Assembly: GCA_031552315.1 (NCBI GenBank)
Contig: JAVBMP010000072.1
Coordinates: 1-64,000, forward strand
DNA length: 64,000 nt
Source: JAVBMP01 sp031552315
GTDB lineage: Bacteria; Desulfobacterota; Desulfovibrionia; Desulfovibrionales; Desulfovibrionaceae
Direction of reading: 5' to 3'
The notes under the pieces are model-generated. The model saw nothing but the letters and a program-made list of their open reading frames with translations. It had not been told where the DNA came from and searched no databases. The position numbers and the translations under genes are program-made. Positions 40,738 to 49,451 of the stretch are shown here, piece by piece; the first letter of the stretch is position 1, and every line of letters starts with the position of its first letter.

Positions 40738-40905
40738 TGGTTTTCTGGGGGGCGCTGCCCCCCAGGCCCCCCGGCAAAGGGGGTGACCCCCTTTGCAATC
40801 CCCATCAGGTGATTATAAGTGCCGTGTAATTGGCTAACTTATTGGGGTTTCCAAAGGGCCCCATTGCCTGGCGGGCCCCTTTGGCCGCCGGAGGCATTTC
40901 TTAAA
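40738..40905. repeat. Two GC-rich terminator-like repeats between lon and the tetrapyrrole operon
   Basis: Several fold-backs: GGGGGGCGCTGCCCCCC, CAAAGGGGGTGACCCCCTTTG and CCAAAGGGGCC...GGCCCCTTTGG, ending with CCGGAGGCATT. The second repeat has a near copy at 51810-51866. Confidence 0.8.
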
Positions 40906-40927
40906 AATTATATTTATTGGCAAACTC

Positions 40928-41632
40928 ATGCGCTATTACCCGATATTCCTTAACCTTGGCGGGGCAAAAATTTTTATTGCCGGGGCTGGGCCTGTGGGTT
41001 TGCGCAAGCTTGAATCTCTGTTGCCCTGCGGGGCGGCGGAGATTTTGCTTTGTGACCCGGCGCGTGGCTTGGGGGATTTTTCTTTTGCCGACAAGGCCTT
41101 GATTTTGTCACCCGGAGTGGTGTACGAACAAAGGGCGGCCAGTCTTGATGACCTTGAAGGCCGCGCCCTTGTGTTTGCCTGTACCGGGGACAGGGCGGTC
41201 AACGCGGCCCTTGCCGGGCGCTGCCGTGAACTGGGCCTGCCCTGCAATGTGGCGGATTCTTTGGATGAAAGCGCTTTTATTGTGCCGGCGCATTTTACAG
41301 AGGGCGGTCTTTCTGTGGCGCTTTCCAGCGCCGGGGGCAGCCCCGCGCTTTCCCGCCGCATCCGGCAAGATTTGCAGGCCTGGCTGGCCGGGCGTTATAC
41401 GGCGCTGGCCCTGCTGCTGGCCCGTTTGCGCCCTCTGGTTCTGGGCTTGGGCAAGGGCACGGAATGGAATACGGAACTTTTCCGCAAGCTGGTAAACAGC
41501 GGCCTGAACGAGTGCCTGGGGGCGGATCTTTTGCCTGAACAGCGGCTGGAAAAGGCGCAAGATTTGCTGAAGGAACTTTTGCCCGCTGAATTGCATTATG
41601 CCATTGGAGAATTGTTGCATGACTTACCCTGA
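40928..41632 (+). CDS. Precorrin-2 dehydrogenase/ferrochelatase-type siroheme synthase
   Basis: 234 residues matching the CysG N-terminal domain (also Met8/SirC): NAD-binding GAGPVGLRKLESLL near 19-32, NVADSLDESAFIVPAHF with the catalytic aspartate, and SSAGGSPALSRRIRQDL. It converts precorrin-2 to sirohydrochlorin (NAD-linked) and may also insert iron. In Desulfovibrio this gene sits with a CcsA/HemX-like gene and hemA, exactly as here. It overlaps the next start by 14 bp, so the trio is an operon. Siroheme is the cofactor of dissimilatory sulfite reductase and the precursor for siroheme-dependent heme synthesis. Confidence 0.9.
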   Translation: MRYYPIFLNLGGAKIFIAGAGPVGLRKLESLLPCGAAEILLCDPARGLGDFSFADKALILSPGVVYEQRAASLDDLEGRALVFACTGDRAVNAALAGRCRELGLPCNVADSLDESAFIVPAHFTEGGLSVALSSAGGSPALSRRIRQDLQAWLAGRYTALALLLARLRPLVLGLGKGTEWNTELFRKLVNSGLNECLGADLLPEQRLEKAQDLLKELLPAELHYAIGELLHDLP

Positions 41633-42455
41633 TCTGGCTTTCTACGCGCTGCTTGGGGCCTGTTTGGGCTACCTGGGCGCAATTATCCTGATGTTTTGGG
41701 GTTATTGCGCGCATGACAGCCGCTTGCGGGCCCTGGCAACGCTTTTTTGCGGCGCGGGTTTTGCGCTGCATACCTTTTTGGCGGGCAGCCAGGTGTTGCT
41801 TTATTCCTTTGACAGGCTGGATACCGGGTATTTTTTGTTGCTTTTTGCCTGGGTATTTGTGTTGACTTATTTTATTGTAAGGCGCTGGCGTGGTTTTTCC
41901 TTCCTGTCGCTGGTGGTGGTGCCGCTGGCGCTTTTGATGTTGATAGTTTCCTTGCAGTTGGAAGAAATGCACGGGCGTTTGCCGGATTATTTGGGTGAAC
42001 TGTTTTTCTTTTTGCATGTCGGCCCGCTGTTTTTAAGTTTGGCATTGTTGACTTTGGCCTTTGGCGCGGCCCTGTTGTTTTTGCGGCTGGAAGGGAAAAT
42101 AAAGCGCAAGGCGGCCCTTTCCGGGCTGGAAAAGGAACTGCCGGACTTAAATTCCTTTGACCGCCTGAACAAACTGGCCGTGTTGCTGGGTTTGCCGCTT
42201 TACACGGTGGGGCTTATTTCCGGTTTTATCTGGGTGCCGCTGGTGTGGGGCAAGGCGGTTACCTTTGACCCCAAGTATATAATTTCTGTAATTGTCTGGC
42301 TGCTTTACGCGTTTTTGTTCCACCAGCGCCTGGTCAAGGGCTGGCGCGGACGCAAGGCGGCTTTGTTGCTTATAGGTATTTTTGCCATTTCTGCCCTTTC
42401 TTTTGTGGGGGTGTTTCCAACCCGGCATGGGGGCATGCCGGGGCCGGGAATGTAG
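41619..42455 (+). CDS. HemX/CcsA-like cytochrome c assembly membrane protein
   Basis: 278-residue, about eight-helix membrane protein of the CcsA/HemX family (cytochrome c assembly domain). Hydrophobic helices are separated by short loops; the signature tryptophan-rich WxGxxxxxxxWDPK motif of true CcmF is reduced to WVPLVWGKAVTFDPKYI. HemX often regulates or stabilises HemA in genomes where it is next to hemA; here it is followed 9 bp later by hemA and overlaps the siroheme synthase gene. ATG 41619 chosen, with GGAGAATT upstream. A role in heme delivery is likely but not proven. Confidence 0.82.
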   Translation: MTYPDLAFYALLGACLGYLGAIILMFWGYCAHDSRLRALATLFCGAGFALHTFLAGSQVLLYSFDRLDTGYFLLLFAWVFVLTYFIVRRWRGFSFLSLVVVPLALLMLIVSLQLEEMHGRLPDYLGELFFFLHVGPLFLSLALLTLAFGAALLFLRLEGKIKRKAALSGLEKELPDLNSFDRLNKLAVLLGLPLYTVGLISGFIWVPLVWGKAVTFDPKYIISVIVWLLYAFLFHQRLVKGWRGRKAALLLIGIFAISALSFVGVFPTRHGGMPGPGM

Positions 42456-42464
42456 GCGGGCGGA

Positions 42465-43898
42465 ATGAAAACAAAAATCTACTTGCTTGGCCTTAACCAC
42501 CGCAGCGCCGGGGTGGACGTGCGTGAAAGTTTTGCCCTAAGCCCGTCTTCATTGCAAGAACGCGGCCTTGCGCCGGAAGATGTAATACCCCTGGGCGGCG
42601 CGGGCGGCTGTATAACGGAAACAATGCTGCTTTCCACCTGCAACCGGGTGGAAATTCTGGTGGTAGCCAAAGAACGCCCCAATACGGCGTTGGCGGCGGA
42701 TTTTATACCCAATTTCGTACTGGAAGCCTGGGCCGGGGCAAGGGGCCGCAAGGCCGCGGAACTTAAGCCCTATGTGTACATCCATGAAGGCGCGGCAGCG
42801 GTGGAACACCTGTTCGTTGTGGCCTCCAGCCTGGATTCCATGGTGTTGGGTGAACCGCAAATTCTGGGCCAGCTGAAAACCGCCTATAAAAGTTCTTTGG
42901 AATGTAAAAAGACCGGGGCCATTCTGAACAAACTTCTGCACCGGGCCTTTTCCGTTGCCAAGCGGGTGCGTACGGAAACGGGCGTGGCGTCCAGCGCGGT
43001 TTCCATAAGTTACGCGGCGGTGGAGCTTGCCAAGCGTATTTTTGGCGACATGGGCCAATACCGCGCCATGCTGATAGGGGCCGGTGAAATGGCGGAACTT
43101 GCCGCCACCCACCTGGTGAACGCGGGCATAGAATCCGTCTGGGTAAGCAACCGCACTTACAGCCGGGCGCAGGAACTGGCCGCGCAATACAAGGGCCGCG
43201 CCGTGCCGTTTGAAGGGCTTTTTGACGCGCTGGCGGACGTGGATATAGTCATAAGCTCCACCGGCTCGCCAGACCCGGTAATCCGCGCCAAAGACATGCG
43301 CGGGGTGCTGAAGCGCCGCAAAAACCGCCCCATGTTCTTTATTGATATTGCCGTGCCGCGTGATATTGACCCGGACGTGAACGGGCTTGATAACATTTAC
43401 CTTTATGACATAGACGACCTGAAGGAAGTGGTAGAGGAAAACCTTAGCCAGCGTCAGGGCGAAGCCGTAAAGGCCAGGGCCATTGTGGCGGATGAAACAG
43501 CGGCCTTTTGCCGCTGGCTGGAAGAACTGGCCCTGCAACCCACCATAGTTGCCCTGCTGGAACGCGGTCAGGCCGTTGCGGCGGAAGAGCTTGAACGCAC
43601 CCTGAAGCGCATAGGCCCGCTGGAAGCGCGGCAGGAAGAGGCCCTGCGCACCATGCTGTACGCCATTTTGAAAAAGCTGCACCATGCGCCCATAGAATTT
43701 TTGAAGCGCCGGGCCTTTGATGCTGAAGGCGTGGAAGATGGCGACACAGGCGGATTTTCCGACAGTTTGCCGGAAGCCTCGCCCGGCAATTTCCAAAACA
43801 GCCTGCAAGGCAACCTGGCGCTTGTGCGCAGAATATTTGATTTGGACAAAGACCGCCCGGCGGCAAGTGAAAGCATGTACAGCCGCCGCAGAGGGTAG
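42465..43898 (+). CDS. hemA: Glutamyl-tRNA reductase
   Basis: 477-residue enzyme that starts tetrapyrrole synthesis by reducing glutamyl-tRNA to glutamate-1-semialdehyde with NADPH. Catalytic Cys59 is in LLSTCNRVE. GEPQILGQLKTAY (about 129-141) and the NADPH fold (LIGAGEMAELA near 204-214) are conserved. The C-terminal dimerisation region is longer than usual, with a hydrophilic extra segment (420-477). It is the last gene of the siroheme-synthase/HemX/hemA operon. Its heme-regulated degradation motif at the N-terminus, as in enterobacteria, was not evident. Confidence 0.95.
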   Translation: MKTKIYLLGLNHRSAGVDVRESFALSPSSLQERGLAPEDVIPLGGAGGCITETMLLSTCNRVEILVVAKERPNTALAADFIPNFVLEAWAGARGRKAAELKPYVYIHEGAAAVEHLFVVASSLDSMVLGEPQILGQLKTAYKSSLECKKTGAILNKLLHRAFSVAKRVRTETGVASSAVSISYAAVELAKRIFGDMGQYRAMLIGAGEMAELAATHLVNAGIESVWVSNRTYSRAQELAAQYKGRAVPFEGLFDALADVDIVISSTGSPDPVIRAKDMRGVLKRRKNRPMFFIDIAVPRDIDPDVNGLDNIYLYDIDDLKEVVEENLSQRQGEAVKARAIVADETAAFCRWLEELALQPTIVALLERGQAVAAEELERTLKRIGPLEARQEEALRTMLYAILKKLHHAPIEFLKRRAFDAEGVEDGDTGGFSDSLPEASPGNFQNSLQGNLALVRRIFDLDKDRPAASESMYSRRRG

Positions 43899-43949
43899 GG
43901 TCGATATGGATAACAGAACAAGCTGAAATAGTTAAGGAAATACATTGAG

Positions 43950-44025
43950 GGGTCGCGGGGAAATCATTTCCCCGCGCGGGTTCCTTCCAGATAATGGGGG
44001 CAGCGCCCTGCCCGCCGGAGGCATT
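43950..44025. repeat. GC-rich terminator-like repeat between hemA and a glycosyltransferase gene
   Basis: Fold-backs GCGGGGAAATCATTTCCCCGC and a GGGGGCAGCGCCCTGCCC arm, ending in CCGGAGGCATTTT at 44013-44027. Sits between two convergent genes. Confidence 0.8.
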
Positions 44026-45243
44026 TTAATTATACCGTTCCAGCCAATCGGCGTATATTTTTGCCAGCAGGGGGTCATCGTCAGAGGCGAATTTTCTGGC
44101 CTGATCAATCAGGGCGGCCTTGTTCAGGGCTGTTACGGCGGCGGTGCTGGCCGCTTTGGTGAATTGTTTTTCCAGCGCGCGGTCTTCGGCCAGGGACGCT
44201 ATTTTGGCCCCAAGGTTGTAATTTTCTTCCAGCGGGAAAAAGTGCGCCTGTTTAACCAGCAGGGGCAGCGCTTCTGTATATTCACGGGCTTTTATCAGAT
44301 GGGTGGCCAGCCAGTCGTAGCCGCGTTGCCACAAAGGTTCTGTTTTCAGCATCGCCAGCCAGTCTTCCGGGTGGCGTTTTTTCATTTCCGCGCTTATGGC
44401 TTCTTCCTTCAGGTGGGGCAGGGCCAGCCACATTTCCTGGTCCGGGCCAAGGCACATGCGGTAGCCGTCTTGCTGGGCGTGCAGGTGCAGGTCATAATAA
44501 AGCCGGCTTTGGCAGCGGCTGAATAGCAGGGGAAGGTCGGCGTTTGGGCCTGCCTCTTTGCCGGCAAGCGGGCTTTCAAGCCGGTAAACGCGAGATGCGG
44601 GCAGCACGGCAAGGCGCAGGCCTTCTTCCCGTATGCGGCATGAAAGGTCTACCTCTTCAAGGCCGTGCTGATAGGCTTCATAAAAGCCGCCGCAACGCAC
44701 AAAAGTTCCAGTGGAGATAAGCAGGGCGGAAGCGCTTACGGCCTGCAAGGTGCGCCGGGTAGAAACCACCTGGTGCCCTGCCGGAAAGTGGCTGTAAAGG
44801 GGCAGCAGCCCTTTGGGGCTGTAGGCCAGGCCCAGGTTGCGCACGGTGTTGTCCGGGTAAAGCGGCAGGGGGGCCACAGCGCCAAGGGCGGGGTTGGTTT
44901 CCAGCTCTTCCCGCAGGGGGGGCAGCCAGTTTGGGGCCAGCAGGTTGTTATTGTCCAAAAAAAACAGCAGGTGCGTTTTGGCAAGCGCCGCGCCCAGGTT
45001 GCAGGATTTTGCAAAGCCCTTGTTTTCATCAAGCCGCATGGCGCTAAAGTTTTTGCCGAACAGCTCTTGCCCAAGGGGTTGCAATTCCGCGGCGGTGGAA
45101 TCTGTGGACGCGTTGTCCACAACCATTACGCGCAAGCTTTGCCCAACGCTGTTTTTTTCTAAAGAAAGCAGGCAATCGCGCGTGTGTTCCCAGTTATTGT
45201 GAACAGGTATGATTACGGTGCAACTTGCGCTTGGTTCATTCAT
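44026..45243 (-). CDS. Family 2 glycosyltransferase with C-terminal helical extension
   Basis: 405 residues: GT-A fold from about 8-230 with VIIPVHNNW (10-18), VVDNASTDST (41-50), ENKGFAKSCN, and a C-terminal helical region (260-405). The usual metal-binding DxD is DNN at Asp97-Asn98-Asn99 (FLDNNNL), still compatible with Mg binding but atypical. Such enzymes add a sugar to a carrier or surface polysaccharide; donor and acceptor are unknown. The C-terminal extension with tetratricopeptide-like helices may bind a partner. No polysaccharide cluster surrounds it. Confidence 0.82.
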   Translation of the reverse strand: MNEPSASCTVIIPVHNNWEHTRDCLLSLEKNSVGQSLRVMVVDNASTDSTAAELQPLGQELFGKNFSAMRLDENKGFAKSCNLGAALAKTHLLFFLDNNNLLAPNWLPPLREELETNPALGAVAPLPLYPDNTVRNLGLAYSPKGLLPLYSHFPAGHQVVSTRRTLQAVSASALLISTGTFVRCGGFYEAYQHGLEEVDLSCRIREEGLRLAVLPASRVYRLESPLAGKEAGPNADLPLLFSRCQSRLYYDLHLHAQQDGYRMCLGPDQEMWLALPHLKEEAISAEMKKRHPEDWLAMLKTEPLWQRGYDWLATHLIKAREYTEALPLLVKQAHFFPLEENYNLGAKIASLAEDRALEKQFTKAASTAAVTALNKAALIDQARKFASDDDPLLAKIYADWLERYN

Positions 45244-45346
45244 AGTGTGCGCCTGTCGTATCTAATGTCAAGCCAGCCATGGCTGGCAGCCGGCTTTGCC
45301 GCGCGGCATAGCCCTGCAACCCGCAGCCCGCAAATAGGGCGCGCTT

Positions 45347-45844
45347 TCAGGCAACGGTGGTCTGGTTTGCCTGTGTGTCCGCCGTTGGCGCGCTTTCAGG
45401 CATGCTTTCAATGGCGGATGTGCAGTGCGGGCAGCGGGTGGCTTTTATAGAAATTTTACTTGTGCAAAAAGGGCAGGGGCGGGTATCCGGCGCGGCGGTG
45501 CCGCGCACCTGGTTCATGGCCTTTACAAGCAGAAAAACCGCCATGGAAACAATAAGGAAGCTTATCAGGACATTAATGAAAATACCGGCGTTTACAGTAA
45601 CCGCGCCGGCTTTTTGGGCGGCGTCCAGCGTGGCGTAAGGGCCGGGCACCTTGCCGTCATAAAGCACCAGAAAGATGTTGGAAAAATCAACCTGGCCAAG
45701 TATCATGCCCAAAGGCGGCATAAGAATATCTTTTACCAAAGAATCCACAATCTTGCCAAAGGCCGCGCCAACAACAATACCAACGGCCATGTCTATGGCG
45801 TTGCCTTTTATGGCGAATTCTCTGAATTCTTTTATAAGCTTCAT
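45347..45844 (-). CDS. mscL: Large-conductance mechanosensitive channel MscL with zinc-ribbon tail
   Basis: 165 residues. N-terminal FAIKGNAIDMAVGIVVGAAFGKIV is the pore-forming helix 1 (VxVxGAAFG), then helix 2 (FINVLISFLIVSMAVFLLVKAMN). The C-terminal cytoplasmic region carries CPFC (123-126) and CPHC (138-141), forming a predicted zinc ribbon that is common in MscL of delta- and other proteobacteria and absent from E. coli MscL. The channel releases solutes under osmotic downshock. Its upstream region has no clear operon partner. Confidence 0.95.
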   Translation of the reverse strand: MKLIKEFREFAIKGNAIDMAVGIVVGAAFGKIVDSLVKDILMPPLGMILGQVDFSNIFLVLYDGKVPGPYATLDAAQKAGAVTVNAGIFINVLISFLIVSMAVFLLVKAMNQVRGTAAPDTRPCPFCTSKISIKATRCPHCTSAIESMPESAPTADTQANQTTVA

Positions 45845-45898
45845 GCCTTACCCCACAAACAAAATTGTTGTCAAAGTACGGTGCCCCGGGCGTTGTGT

Positions 45899-46117
45899 TT
45901 ATTTCATGCGGTAGGTTATTCTGCCGCGCGTAAGGTCATAGGGTGAAAGTTCAACCTTTACCTTGTCGCCGGGCAGAATGCGTATGTAAAATTTGCGCAT
46001 TTTGCCGGAAATATGCGCCAGCACATTGTGACCGTTTTCCAGTTCCACTTTGAACATGGCATTCGGCAGGGCTTCTTGCACTGTGCCGTCTACTTCAATG
46101 GCTTCTTCTTTAGCCAT
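45899..46117 (-). CDS. infA: Translation initiation factor IF-1
   Basis: 72-residue OB-fold protein with the standard pattern (VDGTVQEALPNAMFKVEL at 9-26, HISGKMRKFYIRILPGDKV, and the ending DLTRGRITYRMK). It binds the A site of the 30S subunit during initiation. The start is ATG 46117 with a strong AGGAGG 6 nt upstream. Standing alone rather than in the ribosomal protein cluster is common in this group. Confidence 0.96.
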   Translation of the reverse strand: MAKEEAIEVDGTVQEALPNAMFKVELENGHNVLAHISGKMRKFYIRILPGDKVKVELSPYDLTRGRITYRMK

Positions 46118-46329
46118 GTATCCTCCTGAATTTACTTTGCCTGGCCTTTTGCGGCCTGCAAAGGCAGGTAAAGTACCTATATTAAAATTAAAAATGAAGG
46201 CTTGCATAAAAAGCTTCCATTGTCAACAAATTGCTTGAGTTTTGTGCTGAATTGGGTCAAATTATTCCGCACATTGCGCCATGGCCCTAATGGCCCTGGC
46301 GCTGTAAAAATAGAAAAAACGGAAATGCT

Positions 46330-47952
46330 ATGCTGGAACTTATCGCTTTTTTGGCCGGGGCCGGGGTTATGGTGCTGGAAATGGTCGGGGCAAGGCTTAT
46401 GGCCCCGTATCTTGGATCTTCCATTCTGGTATGGACAGCCCTTATCGGCGTTGTGCTGGCAAGCCTTTCATTGGGTTACTGGCTTGGGGGCAAGGCGGCG
46501 GACAGGCAGCCCAGCCGCCGCAAGCTTGGCCTGTTGCTGTTTTGCGCCGCTTCCACCGTGCTTTTGATTGGCCTTGGGCACCGGGCCGTGCTGGGTCTTG
46601 TGGGTTCATACGGCCTTTCCTTGCAGGTTGCGGCCCTTGTGGGCGCCGGGGCGCTTTTTGCGCCGGCTTCCATATTGCTGGGCATGGTTTCTCCCTATAT
46701 TATCCGCGTGGCTATTGAAAGCCGCGGCGTTACGGCGGGACATTCCGGCAGCCTGATAGGCCGCTTTTTCGCCATTTCTTCCCTGGGTTCCATTTTGGGC
46801 ACTTTTTTGGGCGGGTATTTCCTTATTTCCTGGCTTGGTTCCGGCATAATCATCTATTTTCTAGCCGCGCTTTTAATGCTTGTCTCTGCCTTGAGCTTCG
46901 GCCCGCGCAAGCTGGGCTGGTTCCTTTTGCCCGTGCTTGGCCTTGCCCTGTGCATGACCCTTGCCCTGCGCGGCCAGGAAGCGCTTGAAAAGCAGGCCCG
47001 GGCCGGCAGGGTGGAACTGGACAGCCGCTACAGCCACATGGAAATTGTTGATGTAAAAGACGCGGACGGCAAGCGGATGCGCTACCTGCTTACCGGCCCG
47101 CGCCTTGTGCATTCCGGCATGGATACGCAAAACCCGGACGCCCTGATGCTGAACTATACCCGCTATTATTCCCTGGCCTGGCATTTGCGCCCCGGGGCGG
47201 AAAACATGCTTGTTCTGGGCGGCGGGGGGTATTCCGTGCCCAAGTACCTTTTGTCCAGCCGCCTGCCGGAAGGCCCCTTCAAGCGGCTGGATGTGGTGGA
47301 AATAGACCCCGGCATGACGCAAGCCGCCTATGACTATTTTGCCCTGAAGGACGACCCGCGCCTGCATGTGTACCATGAAGACGCCCGCATGTTTTTGAAC
47401 CGCTTTGCGCAAGACGCCGCCAATGGCGCGGATTTGCCGCGTGAAGGGTATGACGTGGTCATGGGCGACGTGTTCGGTTCCGCCTACAGCATCCCCTTTC
47501 ATGTGGGCACGGTGGAATGCGCCCGCCTGATCAAAGACAGTTTGAAGCCGGACGGCATTTACATAACCAACATCATTTCCGGGGTGGAAGGTGACGCCGG
47601 CAAGCTGTTCCGGGGTCTTTACGCCTCTGTTTCCGCTGTGTTCCCGGAAGTGCGGGTATTTTTGACCAGTGACACGGCAGATGGCCGCGCCGTGCAAAAC
47701 ATCATGCTGGTGGCCTTCAAAAACAAACAAACCCTGCCGGAAGCGGCGGAACTGGCCCGTATGCTGAAAGAAGGCAACACCCTTGCGCCCGGCGTGAAGC
47801 CGGAATACGCCAACGCGGAGGCGGGCATGGCCTTTTTGGCCCTGAAGCAGGAATGGAAAAAGCCCATCCCGCGCGACGTGCCCCCCCTGCATGATGAATT
47901 TGCCCCGGTTGAACTGTATTCCATGCCCATATTCGCGCATATTTTCAGGTAA
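46330..47952 (+). CDS. Polytopic membrane protein fused to a spermidine-synthase-like domain
   Basis: 540 residues. Residues 1-210 contain about seven transmembrane helices with fused-MFS/spermidine synthase features (GARLMAPYLGSSILVWTALIGVVLASLSLGYWLGGKAADR). Residues 230-500 form a class I SAM-binding spermidine-synthase fold: LVLGGGGYSVPKYLL (about 294-308), VVEIDPGMTQAAYDYF and YDVVMGDVFGS. The Asp-rich aminopropyl-acceptor motifs of true SpeE are weak, so the reaction may be a different aminopropyl or methyl transfer. This fusion family is common in delta-proteobacteria and of unknown function. The neighbours (IF-1, FIST genes) do not help. Confidence 0.78.
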   Translation: MLELIAFLAGAGVMVLEMVGARLMAPYLGSSILVWTALIGVVLASLSLGYWLGGKAADRQPSRRKLGLLLFCAASTVLLIGLGHRAVLGLVGSYGLSLQVAALVGAGALFAPASILLGMVSPYIIRVAIESRGVTAGHSGSLIGRFFAISSLGSILGTFLGGYFLISWLGSGIIIYFLAALLMLVSALSFGPRKLGWFLLPVLGLALCMTLALRGQEALEKQARAGRVELDSRYSHMEIVDVKDADGKRMRYLLTGPRLVHSGMDTQNPDALMLNYTRYYSLAWHLRPGAENMLVLGGGGYSVPKYLLSSRLPEGPFKRLDVVEIDPGMTQAAYDYFALKDDPRLHVYHEDARMFLNRFAQDAANGADLPREGYDVVMGDVFGSAYSIPFHVGTVECARLIKDSLKPDGIYITNIISGVEGDAGKLFRGLYASVSAVFPEVRVFLTSDTADGRAVQNIMLVAFKNKQTLPEAAELARMLKEGNTLAPGVKPEYANAEAGMAFLALKQEWKKPIPRDVPPLHDEFAPVELYSMPIFAHIFR

Positions 47953-48111
47953 CGCCGCAAATATTCCAAAACACCCGGGGGCAATGGCCTAATTTCTTTT
48001 AAATTGACACAAGCCGCTTTCTGCCATACCACTAGAAATTAATATGAATTATTGTTGATATGTCGCCATTGGGCCTTTGAAGGTTTATTAAAGATTCATT
48101 CCTGGCCCATT

Positions 48112-48182
48112 AGAGCAATTTACGATTGAAATGAGTGAATTGCCCGGCAAGAATTTGTTTGCAAACCCTTGCGCGGCAACTA
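48112..48182. repeat. Multi-hairpin interspersed repeat, inverted copy
   Basis: AGAGCAATTTACGATTGAAATGAGTGAATTGC then CCGGCAAGAATTTG...CAAACCCTTGCGCGG; inverted relative to 16893-16952. Sits 24 bp upstream of the FIST gene start. Confidence 0.75.
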
Positions 48183-48205
48183 TTTAAAATTTCAGGAGTC
48201 TTGCC

Positions 48206-49372
48206 ATGATCACCATGCTTACCGCCACTACATTTGAAATTGACGATGCCGCTTCCGCCATTGCGGAAATTGCGTCCCAGCTTGATCTGGGCAATAAAAT
48301 GCGCAAATATTCCGCCGGTATTGTTACCTGCTATCAGGAATTTGTTGAAACCGGCGTGCTGAAGGCCATTTGTGAAAGTCTGCCCTTTTCCGTTGTGGGC
48401 TGCACAACCATGAGCAGCGGCACGGCGGATGAGCAAGGGCAAATGCTGCTTAGCCTGGCGGTGCTTACCAGTGACGAGGTGGCCTTTTCCACCGCGCTTT
48501 CTGAACCCATGAGCAAGGAATATATGCCGCAGCTGGAAAGTGTGTACCAGCGCGCCGCCGCCGCCTTGCCGGCGGATGTTGCCACGCCTTCCATGCTTGT
48601 CCCTTTTGTGCCGATTATAGACTACCTTGGCGGGGATATAGTCATAGAAGCGCTTAACGGCATTTCCGGCGGGCTGCCTATTTTCGGCACCCTACCCAGT
48701 GACAACACCACGGACTACAGCAAGTCATACACCATTTTCAATGGCGGGCACTACAGCGACGCCATGCCCCTGCTTATGCTTTCCGGCCCGGTAAACCCGC
48801 GTTTTTACGTTGTTTCCATACCAGAAAAAAAGCGCCAGAAGCAGCAGGCCATTATTACCTCGTCTGAAGGCAACATACTGCACAAGGTAAATGACCTGCC
48901 CCTGCTGGATTATTTGGAAACCTTGGGCATAAGCTCCGCAACCGGGGTGGACAGCGTCAAGATTATCCCCTTTGTGGTGGACTACAACGACGGCACCACG
49001 CCGGTAGTGCGCGGCATTTACCGCTTTACGCCGGAAGGCAGCGCCATGTGCGGCGGGCAAATGCCGTGCAATTCCACCCTTTCCATAGGGGCCCTGGAAC
49101 ATGATGACGTAATAGAAACCTCAAAGGAACTTATAAGCAAGGCCATGGCCACCCCCAATGCCTCTTGCCTGCTGATCTTTTCTTGCATCTGCCGGGGCTG
49201 GGCCCTTGGCCTGGATGACCTGGCGGAAATGGCGATTGTGCGTGACACCTTGAACGGGGCCATGCCATACATCATGTGCTATTCCGGCGGGGAAATCTGC
49301 CCGGTGTACAATGAAAAGGATGAAAGCTTCAACCGCTTTCACAATTATACATGCATTGTTTGCGCCTTTTAG
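48206..49372 (+). CDS. FIST-domain sensory protein
   Basis: 388 residues with an N-terminal FIST domain (about 25-215; VVGCTTMSSGTADEQGQMLLSLAVL) and a FIST_C domain (about 225-375; CLLIFSCICRGWALGLD). FIST proteins are predicted intracellular sensors of small ligands such as amino acids and often regulate a histidine kinase. The next gene is a hybrid histidine kinase, 79 bp downstream on the same strand, and would be its output partner. The protein has no transmembrane helix. The ligand cannot be predicted. Confidence 0.85.
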   Translation: MITMLTATTFEIDDAASAIAEIASQLDLGNKMRKYSAGIVTCYQEFVETGVLKAICESLPFSVVGCTTMSSGTADEQGQMLLSLAVLTSDEVAFSTALSEPMSKEYMPQLESVYQRAAAALPADVATPSMLVPFVPIIDYLGGDIVIEALNGISGGLPIFGTLPSDNTTDYSKSYTIFNGGHYSDAMPLLMLSGPVNPRFYVVSIPEKKRQKQQAIITSSEGNILHKVNDLPLLDYLETLGISSATGVDSVKIIPFVVDYNDGTTPVVRGIYRFTPEGSAMCGGQMPCNSTLSIGALEHDDVIETSKELISKAMATPNASCLLIFSCICRGWALGLDDLAEMAIVRDTLNGAMPYIMCYSGGEICPVYNEKDESFNRFHNYTCIVCAF

Positions 49373-49451
49373 AGTTTACGCTTGAAATGCCCTGTGTATT
49401 CCTAAAAAGTTTAAAAGCGTACAGTCAGCTTGCCCTGACAGGTAATTTGTT

